A stretch of DNA of 24,037 nt from Chara braunii (GCA_003427395.1 BFEA01000254.1:1884817-1908853), one strand, 5' to 3'. Positions 1-7,757 are shown, counted from the first letter of the stretch. Numbers and translations: made by a program. The notes: generated from the sequence alone by a model not told the origin.

Positions 1-28
1 GCAGAAGAATAAACCACAAAACTACCTC

Positions 29-820
29 TCACTGTTTATGGGAGAATTGGTAGGCCCTTGAAGGAGATGCTTCCTGTACCAAGCCCCCCCATTCTCCTGA
101 TTTCCATGTTGTGGTTTCGCTCAGTAATTCTTTCCATCCATCTGGAATACAGCGTATGACCATTTGCAGGTTCTCATCCCGTCTGTGACATCCCTTGAGC
201 CTACAGGCGAGATCCTGTTCTGACACCCAGCCTTTTCTCTCCTCATCCCATATGTGGCAGACTTTCCAAACTCCATGCCTTATCCAAGATAGCCATCTCC
301 TTCCTCTAGGTTTAAGGGTTAAAGGGTGGTCACTCGCGTCCTTCACTCAAGGATTGTCGAACAGGGGTTGTCTCAACGCCTCTTCTTTGGACTTGGGTCT
401 GCCCACTTTTTTGGGCATGATTTTCCACCATATCCGTAGCAGGGCGGTCCAGTAGGGTGTGGGAGGTCTGTCTACCCTTACCCCACTCCCTTTTCGTCGA
501 TTCCTTTGGCCTGTATTTGGGCTCCATTCTTTGTTCATTACCCAGAAAAGTCCCGACATGTTCGCCGGGGTGTCTACAGGAGCTAAATTCCTGATACTGT
601 TCAAGGCCAGTTTGTTTCATGCTAGTCCAGGTCTGGTGAGGAGCTTAACAATTCATTTAACTTGTAGGGCCTTAGTTTCTTGTCTGGGGTCCATGATGCC
701 TAGTCCACCTTCAGCCGGTTTCCTCGTAATGTAGTGCCAGGCTATTCTCCCACAAACAGCAGGGTTCGCCCACTCTGGCTGTATTCACCTCTTTTCCAAT
801 CACTCATTCAACTCAAGGGC
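29..820 (-). mobile_element. L1-like LINE ORF2 remnant, segment between reverse transcriptase and zinc-binding domain, inverted part
   Basis: One minus-strand frame can be followed from about 820 down to 29. It matches the region after the reverse transcriptase of plant-type L1 elements. In order I see a GGLGIMD motif (near 690), a Trp-rich stretch (YWTALLRIWWK, near 430), the LRQPLFDNP motif (near 360), RRWLSWIRHGVWKV, then IWDEERKGWVSEQDLA and IPDGWKELL (near 120). In intact elements this order leads into the C-terminal zinc-binding domain. The frame is broken by five stops, all TGA (plus positions 347-349, 617-619, 653-655, 785-787, 800-802), so the copy is dead. No RT catalytic core is present. 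The next element segment lies on the opposite strand from about 832, so this piece is inverted relative to its partner. Family assignment rests on motif order; no search was run. Confidence 0.8.
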
Positions 821-831
821 TTTCATCCATC

Positions 832-1200
832 TTGAATGAGGGGGTAGAAAGAACAGTTTTAAATAACTTTGTGCTTAGAAAAGTCAGAGTACTGGGGCAA
901 TGGCCAAAATTGATCTTCAGAATGGATACGGCAATTCAGGACTTGGAATTCGACCCAGCAGAATGGGCCTGGACACCAGGAAGAAGCAAAAATCTGAGAA
1001 CCAATACACTCATCCAGGATTAAACAGTCAAACTGGGTTACAATCTCCTAAATAAAACGAAGGACCCGGATCCCACAATAAAAAATAGATGGACGAAGCT
1101 GATTGGGCCGGAAGCCACTCACATATCGCAGATACCGTGGAAGAAATTCAAACCAATCCGACCGGTCAAAATTAGAAGCCTTCAATGGCTCATCTCAGGA
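832..1200 (+). mobile_element. L1-like LINE ORF2 remnant, segment before the zinc-binding domain, direct part
   Basis: The plus frame starting near 832 reads a degenerate LINE segment with QWPKLIFRMD, EFDPAEWAWTPGR and LIQD. After a TAA at 1021-1023 it continues in the same frame as VKLGYNLL, RWTKLIG, IPWKKFKPIRPVKIRSLQW and LISG, ending near 1200. This is the usual run-up to the zf-RVT domain in plant L1-like elements. The frame then breaks into unrelated AT-rich DNA. The matching continuation (RLPDRRMRSRF) resumes at 2528, so about 1.3 kb now separates two parts of one coding region. The single in-frame stop and the interruption mean it is not functional. Confidence 0.75.
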
Positions 1201-1345
1201 ATTTATGATAATAATTGAATGAATAAATAGACCAAATAATAATCATCCGATCCGCACAGCATTTGCTTTAACTTGCTTGGTTCCCGTTCCAGGACTTTAT
1301 GGGAAATTGTTGGGTGATGGCGGGGTGGGGGGGGGGGGGGGGGGT

Positions 1346-1427
<82 letters not shown>

Positions 1428-2527
1428 TGGAGAGGTCGGGGGCGATGTTAGGGGCTAGGGTAGTGTGTTGGAGGTGAACGCCGTGTTCATTGGTGTATGT
1501 TGTGAGTTGAGGGGTGTTAGGCTTTCTGTGCTTTCTTAGGGACCAAGGCTTCAGGGAGGTTTGGCGGGTGTGTGGCGCGGCGAGGGGGGATGTATGGGTT
1601 AAACGCGCTCTTTTGTGAGTGCCGGTGAGTGGTGGGGTGCGGGGGAAAGATGGGGACTCGCGGAGGCGATCGTGCTGGCTAGGTTTTGCTATTGCTATTT
1701 GGATACTGCCCGACTCGTACTATTTGAACCGGCCTTTGAACCACGATGACTACTTAATGAAGTGTGGTACTACCTGTCATATAGGCTTATCATTGGCCGT
1801 ATCCTATTCCTTCTAAATCCGGGTAAGGTCTCGCCTGGGAACGGAAAAGGCTCATTTCTAGTTTCCTTTCTTGGCTGCTACTTGTGCGTGAACTTTCTAT
1901 CCTATTTTTGACAAAGTGCGCCCTAGATCCGAACTGGCTTGTCTCTCTCTCCCTTCTACTGATGCCTTCTGTTGTCGTTGTTCCTTCGTTCTGAGCGCTC
2001 GACCTTTCGTCCTTCTGCTGTCCTTTGTGTACAAGCCGATGAGGTTGAATAGCGATGTCTGATCTTACCTTGGGCAACCCCCGACGGCTGACCAAACCTG
2101 GTACAGCGTGATGATGAAGCAGGAACTCATTTGTCGCGTACTGCTTCGGCGCTCGATAATTCCCTGTTCGCATCAGCTCCGCCTGTTGTTCCTCCTTGTT
2201 TTGTGAAATTCTCTCTCGTCTTCCTTTCCCTTGCCGGATCCCCGCCCCTTTGTCCTTTCCCTCATTTAGGATTACCAGTTTCCTTCCCACTCAATCATTC
2301 CAGTCTTTCTCCACCTTCCTTCTCTTCCCTTTCTCTCCCTTACACTTGACAGCCCTATGATTGGCTTGGGGCGGCCACGCCCGAAGGCGTGGCGTGGTGT
2401 GTTGGCGCGTGCTTGCCCTTTGTCCCTCTATCTCCTTTCTCAAATTCGAAGGCGCGCGGAGGTTTGTGCGCGTCGCTTTCTCGTGTCACCTGGAAACCGC
2501 AACGCGTGAATTAGCGCTGTGTGTTAG
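1201..2527. other. About 1.3 kb of unrelated DNA interrupting the LINE, with a long G run
   Basis: The LINE reading stops at about 1200 and resumes at about 2528. Between them are an AT-rich start (1201-1260), an extreme G tract (1327-1425), a G-rich stretch to about 1670 and a pyrimidine-rich stretch (1900-2350). A perfect 8-bp stem with a CGAA loop lies at 2374-2393. No terminal inverted repeat, poly-A tail or target-site duplication is visible at its ends, so the mechanism of insertion cannot be named. A minus-strand open frame of 166 codons (1790-2290) has no recognisable domain and I do not call it a gene. Confidence 0.5.
1327..1425 (+). repeat. Poly-G tract, 18 G, one T, then 80 G
   Basis: Bases 1327-1344 are G, 1345 is T and 1346-1425 are uninterrupted G. 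Such a run could form G-quadruplexes. It is also the signature of missing signal in two-colour sequencing chemistry, so its length and even its existence are doubtful. Confidence 0.95.
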
Positions 2528-3124
2528 CGCTTACCGGACCGGCGCATGCGCTCTCGATTCTTCATTCCCAATAGCTCTGACCTATGTGTACTATGCTCGG
2601 AAAATGAACATGAAGACATGATACACTGCCTAATAAGGTGCAAGGAAGCGATGCAGTATTGGGCCAGAGCCTCAGACCTGTGGACATCCGTTTTCCCGAC
2701 TCCCCTCCCCGAACACCCCATCCAACTCCTCCTCTGGACTAACATTCCACCTCAGCTCCATAAGTCCGAAAAGATATGGTTTGCGATGATCAGAAAAGTA
2801 ACACTCTGGTCTATATGGAAGGAAAGGTGCAGCAGAACTATCGAAGGGCTATCAACGCCAAGGGAGAAAGTTCGGGCGGAGACAAGGACACTAATCCAGG
2901 CAGAGATCTTATGCAAGTGGCAGACGACAAGACAATCCATGACGGACGAGGCGGACCAGCAGCAGAGAACAGTGAAAAAAATTACAAAGATTTGGCTGGC
3001 AGGCGGCAAGGTAGCAAAAATAAAGGACTCTCGCGTATGTTGGAAGGACTGGCACAACTCAGAAGTGGGCCTGAGAAGACAGAGAATCCAGCAAGCTCCA
3101 GCGCAGGCCACACAAGTATCATAA
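2528..3124 (+). mobile_element. L1-like LINE ORF2 C-terminus with zf-RVT zinc-binding domain
   Basis: The plus frame from 2528 (just after an in-frame TAG at 2525-2527) to the stop ending at 3124 begins RLPDRRMRSRFFIP. It then shows the reverse-transcriptase zinc-binding signature: Cys-x2-Cys in LCVLCSENEHED, then His-x4-Cys in MIHCLIRC, followed by a Trp-rich helix (AMQYWARASDLW). Further down it reads IWFAMIRKVTLWSIWKERC, typical of the tail of plant L1 ORF2, then a basic and Gln-rich end. This part has no internal stop over about 190 codons. It is the downstream continuation of 832-1200. No clear poly-A tail follows the stop within about 300 bp, so the 3' end is decayed or missing. Confidence 0.8.
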
Positions 3125-3127
3125 CAT

Positions 3128-4071
3128 AAGGCCATGCAACTGGACAGGAGTTGCTCAAGTGTGACTGGTGGAAGCAAGACGTCTATTCCACATACTTACA
3201 GGTTCTACATACAGGTTCTGCATACAAAAGCATCCAAGACGCAGGCGCTACAGGCGGCTTCTGATGTGTCAGAGGGAGCAGTCGGAAAAAAGATTAATCT
3301 TGGTTAGGGTCCAGGGTTTAGGGTTGAGGCCTTGGACAGAAACAAGACAAACAGGGGTTAGAATGCCAGGTTTTTCACTGTGCCTCAAATGCAGGGTTCA
3401 AGGTTCTTACACAGAATTGGTAGCAGCGGTAGCTTATCAGACCTTTCTTGATTTTCATGTTCTATTTGACAGGTTCTTATATTAATCCTGAGAGGAAAGG
3501 TGGAAGCAGGGTAAGCTGACAGTCAATCCTCCACGAGGTTGGAGCAATCAATGCTGATCAGGGTTGCTTCCGCCAGACGGAAGGAAGCGTGAGGGTATCC
3601 TATGATGTTATTATTTTTCCTGACTTGCAAAGCCTGGCAGGCATTTCTTTTCCACCTCCGAGTCGCCAAAAAGATGCTCGGAGAAACTGGTTGTTTAACA
3701 CGATGGGCGACACACGCAATGCTAAGTAAGTAGCACAGAGATTTTGACAGCTTGATGAAGATCTGCAGAAGTTTGTTGGGTTCGTCACAACGGGTGTTGG
3801 AGATCCATCTGGCCGGGCAACGGGCACTCGACAAACATTGATTGACTGTTGCCCTGCTCACAGGGCCTCTGGCACAGTGCAGCAGGGAGAAGCCTGGGGA
3901 GAAGCATGCGTGGCACAGTCCGGTCTATTCTTTCTGATGATGGTGGTGGGGTGAGGTGAGCTGCTGGTCGCCTGAACAGTGGAATGGAGGGAGCCCTGTT
4001 CAGTGTCCAAAAACACAGAAAAAAAAACAAAGGGGCAAGTACGTTTGTGTCACAAACGAAGTTCCAAAGGG
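3128..4071. other. Unassigned stretch, probably intron of the downstream gene
   Basis: I find no convincing coding segment or element here. Short telomere-like motifs (GGGTTTAGGGTTGAGG, near 3312-3327) are present but not arrayed. Given the 3' splice site at 5003-5004, this stretch is most simply intronic on the plus strand. Confidence 0.35.
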
Positions 4072-4604
4072 CAAAAAAAACAATAATGGGCAACGAAAAA
4101 ATGGCCGTAGTTCGAAAAGGCAGTCGTAACATCAGAAGGCGGTAACATCAGGCCCCGAGTTTGAAAAGGGCCGTTGTTGCACACTTTCCTTTTTTTTTTT
4201 TTTTTTTTTTTTTTCCGCGGCCGTGGCCGAGACATGTCAGCCGTGGCCAATTTGGGGTGTGGCCGAGACATCTCGGCCATGGGCCAATTTGGGGTGTGGC
4301 CGAGACATCTCGGCCATGGCCCAATTTGGGGTGTGGCCGAGACATCTCGGCCATGGCCCAATTTGGGGTGTGGCCGAGACATCTCGGCCATGGCCCAACC
4401 ATGGGGCCTTTTTTTTTTTTTTTTTAAGCCCCGGGGGGGCGCGGCCGGAAACGCCTTCGGAAAAAAAAGAAAAAAAAAAAAAAAAAAAAAAGGGTGCTAC
4501 AACCCCCCTTTTCAAACTCGGGGCCTGATGTTACCGCCTTCTGATGTTATGACTGCCTTTTCGAACTGCGGCCATTTTTCCGTTGCCCATTAGTGTTTTT
4601 TTTG
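4072..4604. mobile_element. Foldback (inverted-repeat) element with an internal palindromic minisatellite
   Basis: The left arm (4072-4182) and right arm (4494-4604) are near-perfect reverse complements of about 111 bp. Both contain CATCAGAAGGCGGTAACATC or its complement and end in GC next to an eight-base homopolymer. Between the arms lie a 25-base poly-T (4190-4214), five 37-bp tandem units (4223-about 4407), a 17-base poly-T (4409-4425), a GC-rich block and an A-rich tract (4461-4491). There is no coding capacity, so it would have to be mobilised in trans, as foldback transposons and MITEs are. No target-site duplication could be fixed with confidence. Confidence 0.8.
4223..4407. repeat. 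37-bp minisatellite, five units, each a hairpin
   Basis: Units start at 4223, 4259, 4296, 4333 and 4370. Each carries TGGCCGAGACATCTCGGCCA, an 8-bp inverted repeat around ACAT, followed by TGGCCCAATTTGGGG. The first unit is degenerate (GACATGTCAGCC) and the last diverges at its end, while the middle three are almost identical. This suggests recent unit amplification. Confidence 0.95.
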
Positions 4605-5004
4605 CCTTTACAGTTTGAAAGTGTGCTACTATCGCACTTGTTTCAAAAACAAAAGGAGGACCAGGTTCTGACCAACCCATTCGGGCATATGCAGTTTATG
4701 TTCCGAGTCTTTTGACAGAGGTTGTCAAGCGTATGGACTTTTCGGCCAAGTTCGGCGACAAAATTTCGATTTCCTTTTGTTTTTTCGAGAAACAGGTCGG
4801 ACTCCTTTCAATGGATTTTCATCCTGCGGCTTGTACAGATCTGAATTGTCTGCAGGTCCCAATCGAACTGTTCAGTTTCATCGTAGCTTAACTATTCGTC
4901 CTTTAGTACCTTTAGGTCCTTTACCCATTTCCATCTTCATCCATGGCTTCCATTCACAATTGATGTCATGCTCAATGTACTCTGTTTTTCCTGATGATCC
5001 ACAG
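4605..5004 (+). other. Intron sequence upstream of the SDR-like exon, ending in a 3' splice site
   Basis: No repeat or coding match is clear apart from an imperfect inverted repeat (about 4613-4646, TTTGAAAGTGTGC against GCACTTGTTTCAAA). The end (about 4979-5004) has a pyrimidine run (CTGTTTTTCCTGATG) and CACAG at 5000-5004, a good acceptor, and coding sequence starts at once after it. Confidence 0.5.
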
Positions 5005-5109
5005 GTGTCCCAAGGAGACGCGATCACTGGCTTAATCCCTAGGAAAGCAGTGGCAAGAGTGTGTGTGGAGGCGTTGGACTCGCCCAATGCAGCAAAAACC
5101 ACATTTGAG
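5005..5109 (+). CDS. Internal exon of an atypical short-chain dehydrogenase/reductase-like (NAD(P)-binding) protein
   Basis: This 105-nt exon encodes 35 residues in phase 0. It is bounded by a pyrimidine tract plus CACAG on the left and GAG|GTAGGA on the right. The peptide reads VSQGDAITGLIPRKAV, then ARVCVEALDSPNAAKTTFE. In atypical SDR proteins of plants and algae (NAD(P)-binding Rossmann proteins such as the HCF173 and At4g18810 groups) the C-terminal part carries a GD-x-ITG, I-x-R-x-x-VA, VCVxAL, KTFEV pattern, which this matches in order. Members are usually plastid proteins, some acting in photosystem assembly; whether that holds here is inference. The Rossmann N-terminus with the glycine motif must lie on exons left of this window. 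The next exon in frame is 7563-7757, giving KTTFE followed by VRCDVV. Confidence 0.65.
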
Positions 5110-5278
5110 GTAGGATTTCAGCTCATCTACCTTCTTTTCTGAGTCTTGTGACTGATCTGATTGCTGAGGGCATATACTCACGTGAGCACTCTCCTAAATG
5201 TATCTGACTGCAACTACGTCCGGACCTCCATGCATCTGACTGCAATCATGTCCCAAGTCCTTGTGTGAAATTTCCTGA

Positions 5279-5423
5279 GTCACAAGCAAATTGTCACAGG
5301 AAAATTGAGTCACAAACCAGCTGACAAAAAAGGAGTCCCAACACTCCCAACAAAAAAGAGTCCCAAACCAACTGAGTCAGAAAACAGTTGAGTCACAAAA
5401 TAGTTACGTCACGAAAGAGTCAA
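5279..5423 (+). repeat. Degenerate short repeat on GAGTCACAAA / GAGTCCCAA
   Basis: The motif GAGTCACAAA and its variants (GAGTCCCAA, GAGTCAGAAA, ACGTCACGAAA) recur about eight times with irregular spacing. It is a decayed minisatellite within the intron. Confidence 0.7.
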
Positions 5424-5658
5424 GTGTTGCCACTTTTTGAATTTGTCGTCGCTTTTTTTTGGGGGGGCGAACTGAACCTTATGATCAGAAAGAAGTCCAG
5501 TTATTTTTCAAAGACCCTTGAGGGTTCTGCTCCTAAGGGTGAGTACACAAGCACACGATCACTACGATCGGAGTCAAAAAAAAAAAGAAAAAAAAAAAGA
5601 AAAAAAAAAAAAAAGACATTATTGAGGGAGATGCAATCCAAGAGGCCGCAACAACGTG

Positions 5659-5901
5659 AGCACCAAATTACGGTGCACCGGTTCCTTTTGCGCCGGCTCC
5701 TTCAGCACCGGCTGCTTTAGCACCGGTTCCTTTAGCACCAAAGTACAGCTCCTTTAGCACCGCCTCCTTTAGCACCGCCTCCTTCAGTGCCGGTTCCTTT
5801 AGCACCAAATTACGGTTCCTTTAGCACCGGCTCCTTTAGCACCGGCTCCTTTAGCACCAAATTACGGTTCCTTTAGCACCGGCTCCTTTAGCACCGGCAA
5901 G
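5659..5901 (+). repeat. 15-bp minisatellite with higher-order units
   Basis: The basic unit CTCCTTTAGCACCGG repeats about 15 times. It is periodically replaced by TTAGCACCAAATTACGGTTC. The CAAATTACGG variant recurs at the left edge (near 5664), near 5811 and near 5858, giving a higher-order period near 50 bp in the right half. The period is not a multiple of three overall, which argues against coding. Confidence 0.9.
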
Positions 5902-6394
5902 TCAAAGTTACGTGAACAACCCACTCGAATGCTTCCCCACATTGCGGCCCAGGGAGGCCTGACAGAACTGATTACTTCCGTCTGTAGAGCCCATATGTAT
6001 AACAGCCAGTCCCCTTCCCCTATACAATCTGCAACCGAAAAAGCAATCACGAAAGCCGGACCAGTGTTGCCACTCTCGGTCCAGTTCCTCTTCCACCAGC
6101 AAGTTGGAAAAAAAAATACGTAGAAAGCAGATACCTACGGTACGCTCCCTCTCATTACGCCCAGAGGAACCCCAATTGTATTGATTACCTCTTTGGGGAA
6201 AGGATTAACGAATAGGCTTGCCCATACGTAGATACTATCTTCCTCACTTCTAGGCCCCTTACCTTTCCAAGAACATGCTACTGAAAACTTGGTGTAGCTC
6301 ATTCCCCTCGGCCTCAACTTTGGCTCCCTGATAAAGTTTAACCCCCTTTTTGCTTTACAAGAACTGGCCTCATTGCCTGCCTTATCTAGCCCTT
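5902..6394. other. Intronic stretch without assignable features
   Basis: I see no repeat, splice-bounded coding segment or element here. Open frames of 60-90 codons on both strands carry no recognisable motif. Confidence 0.4.
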
Positions 6395-6425
6395 TTATAC
6401 ACATCTAGATGTGTATAAGAGACAG
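6395..6425. other. Nextera (Tn5 mosaic-end) mate-pair junction sequence, assembly artefact
   Basis: Bases 6407-6425 are exactly the 19-base Tn5 mosaic end used in Nextera kits (AGATGTGTATAAGAGACAG). They are preceded by 12 bases of its reverse complement (TTATACACATCT). Two mosaic ends head to head are the circularisation junction of Nextera mate-pair libraries. This is almost surely an untrimmed adapter, so the sequences on its two sides need not be neighbours in the genome. Confidence 0.92.
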
Positions 6426-6546
6426 GTGTTAGCGGTGCTGATAAGAGCAGGCACCGCTAACACCTGGGGGGGAGCTCCATCTATTGGTGGGGAGCGACAC
6501 CTGCTGGAAAACGGGTCCAGCGTCCCTTACATGGGCAGAATTCGAA
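6426..6546 (-). repeat. First copy of an N-flanked 121-bp duplication (retroposon 3' part)
   Basis: This stretch is identical to 6563-6683 except for two C/T differences over 121 bp, with no indels. It starts directly at the adapter and ends directly at the N (6547). It is most likely a redundant contig end carrying the same, or an allelic or paralogous, retroposon fragment. Confidence 0.85.
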
Positions 6547-6547
6547 N

Positions 6548-6795
6548 TTTTTTTTTTGGGATGTGTTAGCGGTGCTGATAAGAGCAGGCACCGCTAATAC
6601 CTGGGGGGGAGCTCCATCTATTGGCGGGGAGCGACACCTGCTGGAAAACGGGTCCAGCGTCCCTTACATGGGCAGAATTCGAACTATATCAGAGAAACAG
6701 AGATGTGGAATATTCCTGCCAGCATTGATTACCCTGGGGTCCAGGGGATTGACTGAGCACGATGTTGGGGGGGGAACCTCTTCAACCTGAACCTG
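6548..6795 (-). mobile_element. A-tailed retroposon 3' end on the minus strand
   Basis: The T run at 6548-6557 is the A tail of a minus-strand element. Reading minus from there gives ATCAGCACCGCTAACAC, then CCAATAGATGGAGCTCC and CCAGCAGGTGTCGCTCCCC. The same order of motifs ends the large insertion at 11775-11917 on the plus strand. The 5' end is not defined, and sequence related to its upstream part recurs at 6905-7055. Confidence 0.65.
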
Positions 6796-7055
6796 GCGCC
6801 AGATACCTGCTACCACACCCTGGTGCCTCCCACCCCCTACCTTTAAGATATCCCTTCTATTGATGCTGCTGGCCCCACTTAGCGCTGCCTACCATTGCAT
6901 GTCTACCACCTGCTGGAAACCGGGTCCAAACCGGGTCCAGTGTCCCATATACAGAAGAAATTTGGAGCACGTCCGGAAAAGGGAGCGGGAGACTCCTGCC
7001 AGCATTGATTACTCTGGAATCCAGAAGATTGACTGAATTGGTGGACTCTTATGGA
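6628..7055. repeat. Two diverged direct copies, period about 277 bp
   Basis: Bases 6628-6780 and 6905-7055 share ACACCTGCTGGAAA, GGGTCCAG-GTCCC, CTCCTGCCAGCATTGATTAC and GATTGACTGA in the same order. The second copy has an extra in-place duplication of ACCGGGTCCAA. They may be tandem subunits of the retroposon body. Confidence 0.75.
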
Positions 7056-7282
7056 GAACCCATGCTGCATTATGAATATATTTTGAAATTAGCCCAAAAA
7101 AAAAAAACGGAGTTCCAAGACACGAGTGAGAAATTGATGTATTTTGACAGGATGATCTCATTCCGTACATAAATTATTTTGTTTTTCCGAACTTTTTCGT
7201 GAATTAGCATCCAGAGGTGCTTTATATGGCATAAATAAGTCTACGTGGGATTTTTTTACAATATTCAGTGGAGCAAATACAA
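7056..7282. other. AT-rich intron sequence
   Basis: Apart from a 12-base A run near 7096 I see no assignable structure. Confidence 0.4.
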
Positions 7283-7337
7283 GATAGCATGGTGGTGCAC
7301 GTGCTGCTCCTCACGAATAGATTGGAGCCTTGTCCCC

Positions 7338-7382
<45 letters not shown>

Positions 7383-7394
7383 AGGATGGTGGTG
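7283..7394 (+). mobile_element. Short A-tailed retroposon with target-site duplication
   Basis: The flanks GATAGCATGGTGGTG (7283-7297) and GATAGGATGGTGGTG (7380-7394) match at 14 of 15 bases. Between them is a body of about 44 bp (CACGTGCTGCTCCTCACG, then AATAGATTGGAGCC) and a tail of about 38 A. The body resembles the CAGGTGCTGCTCCCCACC-AATAGATGGAGCC part of the 11775-11917 sequence. The tail begins about 60 bp earlier than in that copy, so this is an early-terminated or internally primed copy. Confidence 0.75.
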
Positions 7395-7487
7395 GTTGAA
7401 ACAGGGCTGAAAATTGTACGGGAGCGAGGCCAATTGTTGGGGTGGCAGAGATGCTGGGCTTGTTGTGCGTGTGGTGGTGGGGCTGCT

Positions 7488-7510
7488 GCTGATGATGATG
7501 ATGATGATGG
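7488..7510 (+). repeat. GAT/ATG trinucleotide microsatellite
   Basis: Seven consecutive GAT units follow CTGCT repeats, about 50 bp upstream of the acceptor site of the terminal exon. Confidence 0.9.
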
Positions 7511-7562
7511 TCGGCTTCGTAATGGCTTTTTTTTTTTTTTTGGATTTTGTAACGCGTTGCAG

Positions 7563-7757
7563 GTCCGTTGTGATGTTGTATCAGAAGGCCTCGAGCAGAA
7601 GGATTACCAAGGACTTTTTGAGAGATTGCGCCCTGACCTGTGTCCGAGGCCAGTCCTTTACGTGCAGGGCCATGCCCAAACTCCCGAAGAAACCCCTTCC
7701 GAAAGAGAAAGTGTTTCTGAAGAGGTAGAAGAGAAGGTTTCAGTACAGGCCTCTTGA
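7563..7757 (+). CDS. Terminal exon of the SDR-like NAD(P)-binding protein
   Basis: The exon starts after a T15 tract and TTGCAG (7557-7562), runs in phase 0 for 64 codons and ends at TGA 7755-7757. It continues the motif order of exon 5005-5109: TFE is joined to VRCDVVSEGLEQKDYQGLF. An acidic-linker plus KDY-x-x-LF pattern near the C-terminus is usual in the plant atypical SDR proteins I compare it with. The tail is acidic and low in complexity (TPSERESVSEEVEEKVSVQ), also common for plastid proteins of this type. An overlapping frame (stop ending 7728) is open too but does not match the family. The upstream frame through 7386 is open only because the intron end lacks stops. Confidence rests on splice phase, motif order and composition. 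Confidence 0.6.
   Translation, partial: VRCDVVSEGLEQKDYQGLFERLRPDLCPRPVLYVQGHAQTPEETPSERESVSEEVEEKVSVQAS

Larger units (their letters stand above)
5110..7562 (+). other. Intron of the SDR-like gene, about 2.45 kb, filled with repeats
   Basis: The donor is GAG|GTAGGA at 5110. The acceptor is TTGCAG at 7557-7562, preceded by a 15-base T run and TGGATTTTGTAACGCG. Both flanking exons are phase 0, so joining them keeps the frame. The intron contains two minisatellites, A-tailed retroposon fragments, poly-A tracts (5575-5614, 7342-7378), an adapter scar and an N, so its true length is uncertain. Confidence 0.6.

Noticed and set aside
347-802. Alternative genetic code with TGA read as Trp
   Set aside because: The LINE is otherwise decayed (frame interruption, TAA at 1021), and the two exon candidates end naturally at TGA. 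Mutation of Trp codons in a dead element explains the pattern.
1790-2290. 166-codon minus-strand open frame
   Set aside because: No domain, splice support or conserved motif. Plus-strand pyrimidine bias alone favours long minus frames.
3300-3330. Interstitial telomere repeat
   Set aside because: Only isolated TTTAGGG-like motifs, no array; the same holds for CCTAAACCCT at 10778 and 10814.
4223-4407. CRISPR-like array
   Set aside because: Repeats are directly adjacent 37-bp units without unique spacers and lie inside an inverted-repeat element of a eukaryote.
5659-5901. Repeat protein of the Ala-Pro or Ser-Thr-Gly type
   Set aside because: The repeat changes frame at the variant units and lies within an intron between in-phase exons.
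6407-6425. Native Tn5-type transposon end
   Set aside because: The bases are the engineered mosaic end in the head-to-head library junction; no transposase or IS50 sequence is near.
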